This document shows, in pieces, positions 62,175 to 64,000 of a stretch of DNA of 64,000 nucleotides. This DNA comes from an uncultured Roseobacter sp. (GTDB taxonomy: Bacteria > Pseudomonadota > Alphaproteobacteria > Rhodobacterales > Rhodobacteraceae): NCBI RefSeq assembly GCF_947488185.1, contig NZ_CANKYM010000002.1, positions 496,001 to 560,000 on the forward strand, read 5' to 3'. The number at the start of each line of letters is the position of its first letter. The first letter of the stretch is position 1. A program made the translations under genes and the position numbers. Below the pieces are notes generated by a model that made no database searches, was not told the DNA's origin, and saw only the letters and a list, made by a program, of their open reading frames with translations.

Positions 62175-63575
62175 CTAGACGGAAGGGTAGCAGAAGCTGT
62201 CGGTGGAACAGTCGCCGCCCTCTAGCCGGATCTGGTGGCTGCGGTAGCCCTCGGGGAACTCAACCCAGAAGTTCTCATTCAGGGTCAGCCCGCCGTCTTT
62301 GCCCACATCCGCGCAGACCATCGCGGCTCCGCGGTCACCGGGATAGAACTGGTCGTCCCATGTGGAATAGAGCGAGTTGGTCCAGTAGACGCGCTTACCG
62401 TCGCGGCTGATTTCGACCATCTGCGGGCCGTAGCCGAACTCCTTACCATTGGGGTGCAGCGTCTTCTTCACAATCCCGCCGATTTCGACCTTGCCTGCCA
62501 GCACCGGGTTCATCGGGTCGGAGACGTCATATTGGTGCATCTCGCCCAGCCCCCAGCAGGCGACATAGAGGTATTTGTCATCAAGGCTGAGGTCGATGTC
62601 GGTGACCAGTGGCGGCACGGCGCCAAAGCCCTTGAGCAACTCGGGCAAGTCGTCTGCATCCGCTGGCACAGGGTCGATGGTCACGGTCTTTTTCGCCTCA
62701 AACGTGCCGTCTTCGTTGCGCCACCAGGTGAAGATCGCACCCTGCAGGTTGGTGGTGTCGACCACCACGCCGCAGAAGCCGTACTCCTTGGCCGGATCAT
62801 GCGCAGGCCGGATCTCCAACGCCATCTGGTGGTTCTCGCCAAGATCGATGGTCTGGATGTTCTTGCGCGCGCGCAGATCCCAGAAGTGGATCGAATGGCC
62901 GTATTTGTTGCTGAGCAGATCCTCCGGCACCACGCCGTTTTCGAACTGCGGCGGCAGGCCCCATTCGGAGCTGACCATGTAGTCGCGCGGCAGGTTCCAC
63001 CAGAAGTCATAGTGCTTGTCCTGCGCGCCGCGGTCCATCTCGTAGCGCCCCAGGATCTCGAAGGTCTCGCAATCCATGATGAAAATACCGGGAGGGCCGT
63101 CGGTGCCATCCTCGCCACCGCCGCCGAGGGTCGAGACATAGATGCCCTCGGGGCCGCAATGGATCGTGTGCGGGCGGGAATAGCCGGTTTTGGCCTTCAA
63201 CTCTTCCGGTTCAATGATCTTGTGGATTTTGGCCTTCAGCGGTTCCTTGACGTCGATGATGTAGATGCGGCTCGACCGGATGCCCGGGATGATCAGGTAG
63301 CGCCGTTCAAGGAAGGCGTGCCCCGTAAGTGGCGAGAGTGCGGACGAACAGGCATTCCATCCGAAGTGGTGAAACTCGTCACCGGTGTTCGGCATGAACA
63401 GGCTATGCACGATCTGGCCGTAGGTGTCGGAGTTCGGGTCCACATCGACCACGGCGAGGCCGTCGGGCTGTGAACCATCGGGGCTCAGCATCAGCGTGAA
63501 GGCGAGCGTTTCGACCGGGGCCTGCATGGCCATCTGTGGTGTGGGGTAAAACGTCGGGTCTGGTCTTAGGTTCAT
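62175..63575 (-). CDS. mtoX: Methanethiol oxidase (selenium-binding protein SBP56 family)
   Basis: The 466-residue protein matches the SBP56 pattern throughout: MNTGDEFHHFGWNACSSAL in part, YLIIPGIRSSRIYIIDV, GYSRPHTIHCGPEGIYVSTLGG, GYGPQMVEISRDGKRVYWTNSLYSTWDDQFYP and the Cys-containing end. The His-rich segments supply metal ligands of this beta-propeller enzyme. It oxidises methanethiol to formaldehyde, hydrogen sulfide and hydrogen peroxide, downstream of DMSP breakdown. GGAGG lies 7 bases before the ATG. No signal peptide is visible in this chain. Confidence 0.93.
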   Translation of the reverse strand: MNLRPDPTFYPTPQMAMQAPVETLAFTLMLSPDGSQPDGLAVVDVDPNSDTYGQIVHSLFMPNTGDEFHHFGWNACSSALSPLTGHAFLERRYLIIPGIRSSRIYIIDVKEPLKAKIHKIIEPEELKAKTGYSRPHTIHCGPEGIYVSTLGGGGEDGTDGPPGIFIMDCETFEILGRYEMDRGAQDKHYDFWWNLPRDYMVSSEWGLPPQFENGVVPEDLLSNKYGHSIHFWDLRARKNIQTIDLGENHQMALEIRPAHDPAKEYGFCGVVVDTTNLQGAIFTWWRNEDGTFEAKKTVTIDPVPADADDLPELLKGFGAVPPLVTDIDLSLDDKYLYVACWGLGEMHQYDVSDPMNPVLAGKVEIGGIVKKTLHPNGKEFGYGPQMVEISRDGKRVYWTNSLYSTWDDQFYPGDRGAAMVCADVGKDGGLTLNENFWVEFPEGYRSHQIRLEGGDCSTDSFCYPSV

Positions 63576-63970
63576 TTTTAATCCTCCCTGACGGACGCAG
63601 ATGACGGAATTCTATCGCGTCCATGGAAAAGCTGGCACAGAATCAAATGTCAGACAATTGAAATTTGAAGGGCGTGCTGCTGCGCCAAGATGCGTTTTCG
63701 CGGCTATGATCGTCTTCAATCGTTGCTGGGCCGCTTGAGCTTGAAGAGATAAGCCGCTGAATAGGAATGTGAATATGTGCCCTCGGCCCTTGGCGTGATG
63801 CACGGGTTCCATCCGTCCTTACGACCCCTTTTCGGGGCGCGGTCGGCGAGATTGTGAAAGACCCGTCCGGCCAGAGTTCATAAATACGTCATCTTACTGC
63901 GACCCGAACGACATCTGGCGTGCCTACCGTCCGGCGTCATGAACGAGCATTTCCGATGGATGAGGATAGC
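63576..63970. other. Upstream region of mtoX and of a divergent gene
   Basis: About 395 bases between mtoX (minus) and an apparent plus-strand start at 63971. It should contain both promoters. No gene seen. Confidence 0.45.
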
Positions 63971-64000
63971 ATGAAAAGAATGACGTATCTGGGTGCCGCC
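63971..64000 (+). CDS. Start of a gene cut by the window edge
   Basis: An ATG with GAGGATAG upstream opens MKRMTYLGAA, which looks like the beginning of a signal peptide. Only ten codons are visible, so the product cannot be named. Confidence 0.35.
   Translation, partial: MKRMTYLGAA

Noticed and set aside
62235..63473. Plus-strand 412-codon frame opposite mtoX
   Set aside because: Antisense shadow; the minus-strand protein is a clear SBP56 family member.

Overview
The window is bacterial and most likely from the Roseobacter group (Rhodobacteraceae, Alphaproteobacteria). That reading rests on the GC-rich coding style, several LysR regulators, a GcvT-type dimethylglycine/sarcosine dehydrogenase, a methanethiol oxidase (SBP56), a DMSP-lyase-like cupin, a very large RTX-type secreted protein and a CtrA-type TTAA-N7-TTAA box. 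No rRNA or tRNA gene is visible.

Layout. 1-4 kb: two tyrosine recombinases, two small HTH proteins and one unknown protein, i.e. the integration module of a mobile element. 4.2-9.8 kb: a divergent LysR regulator and a redox operon (glutathione transferase, PNPOx-FNR flavoprotein, disulfide-reductase-like flavoprotein, SDR). 10-11 kb: a decayed hydratase gene. 11.2-18.2 kb: an AP2-type HNH endonuclease gene followed by a complete type II-C CRISPR-Cas locus. cas9-cas1-cas2 run on the + strand. A tracrRNA on the - strand sits just upstream of cas9, and a 21-repeat array is read on the - strand toward cas2, ending in an intrinsic terminator. 18.5-29.4 kb: small orphans, then a 2625-residue secreted Ca-binding repeat protein and an orphan tail of a related protein. 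29.6-35.3 kb: an IS3 remnant, an Mrr-type endonuclease overlapping an MmeI-like methyltransferase, and a zinc-ribbon protein. 35.6-37.7 kb: a strongly folded RNA candidate followed by a SLATT membrane effector gene and a reverse transcriptase gene. 37.9-38.8 kb: two coupled small membrane-protein genes bracketed by a 54-bp direct repeat. 39-64 kb: more ordinary chromosomal genes (LysE and EamA exporters, DMSP-lyase-like cupin, GlxA regulator, two MFS transporters, GGDEF-EAL protein, quinone oxidoreductase, RidA, PhzF, amidohydrolase, LysR genes, GcvT-type dehydrogenase, methanethiol oxidase).

A 343-bp near-identical direct repeat, made of the 3' end of the integrase gene plus its downstream DNA, occurs at 3635-3977 and 35117-35459. 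It brackets about 31 kb that holds the CRISPR locus and the restriction genes. The SLATT-RT module starts immediately outside the second copy. The region therefore reads as a defence island built around integrase-linked duplications.

The most interesting signals are: (1) the SLATT-reverse transcriptase pair with a run of tetraloop hairpins directly upstream, whose G-U pairs assign it to the + strand; (2) the compact II-C locus, in which every repeat appears to carry its own - strand promoter and the cas9 promoter seems to overlap the tracrRNA anti-repeat; (3) apparent replacement of the C-terminal part of the giant RTX protein, with the displaced tail left behind downstream. All calls come from reading the sequence; no database search or folding program was run.
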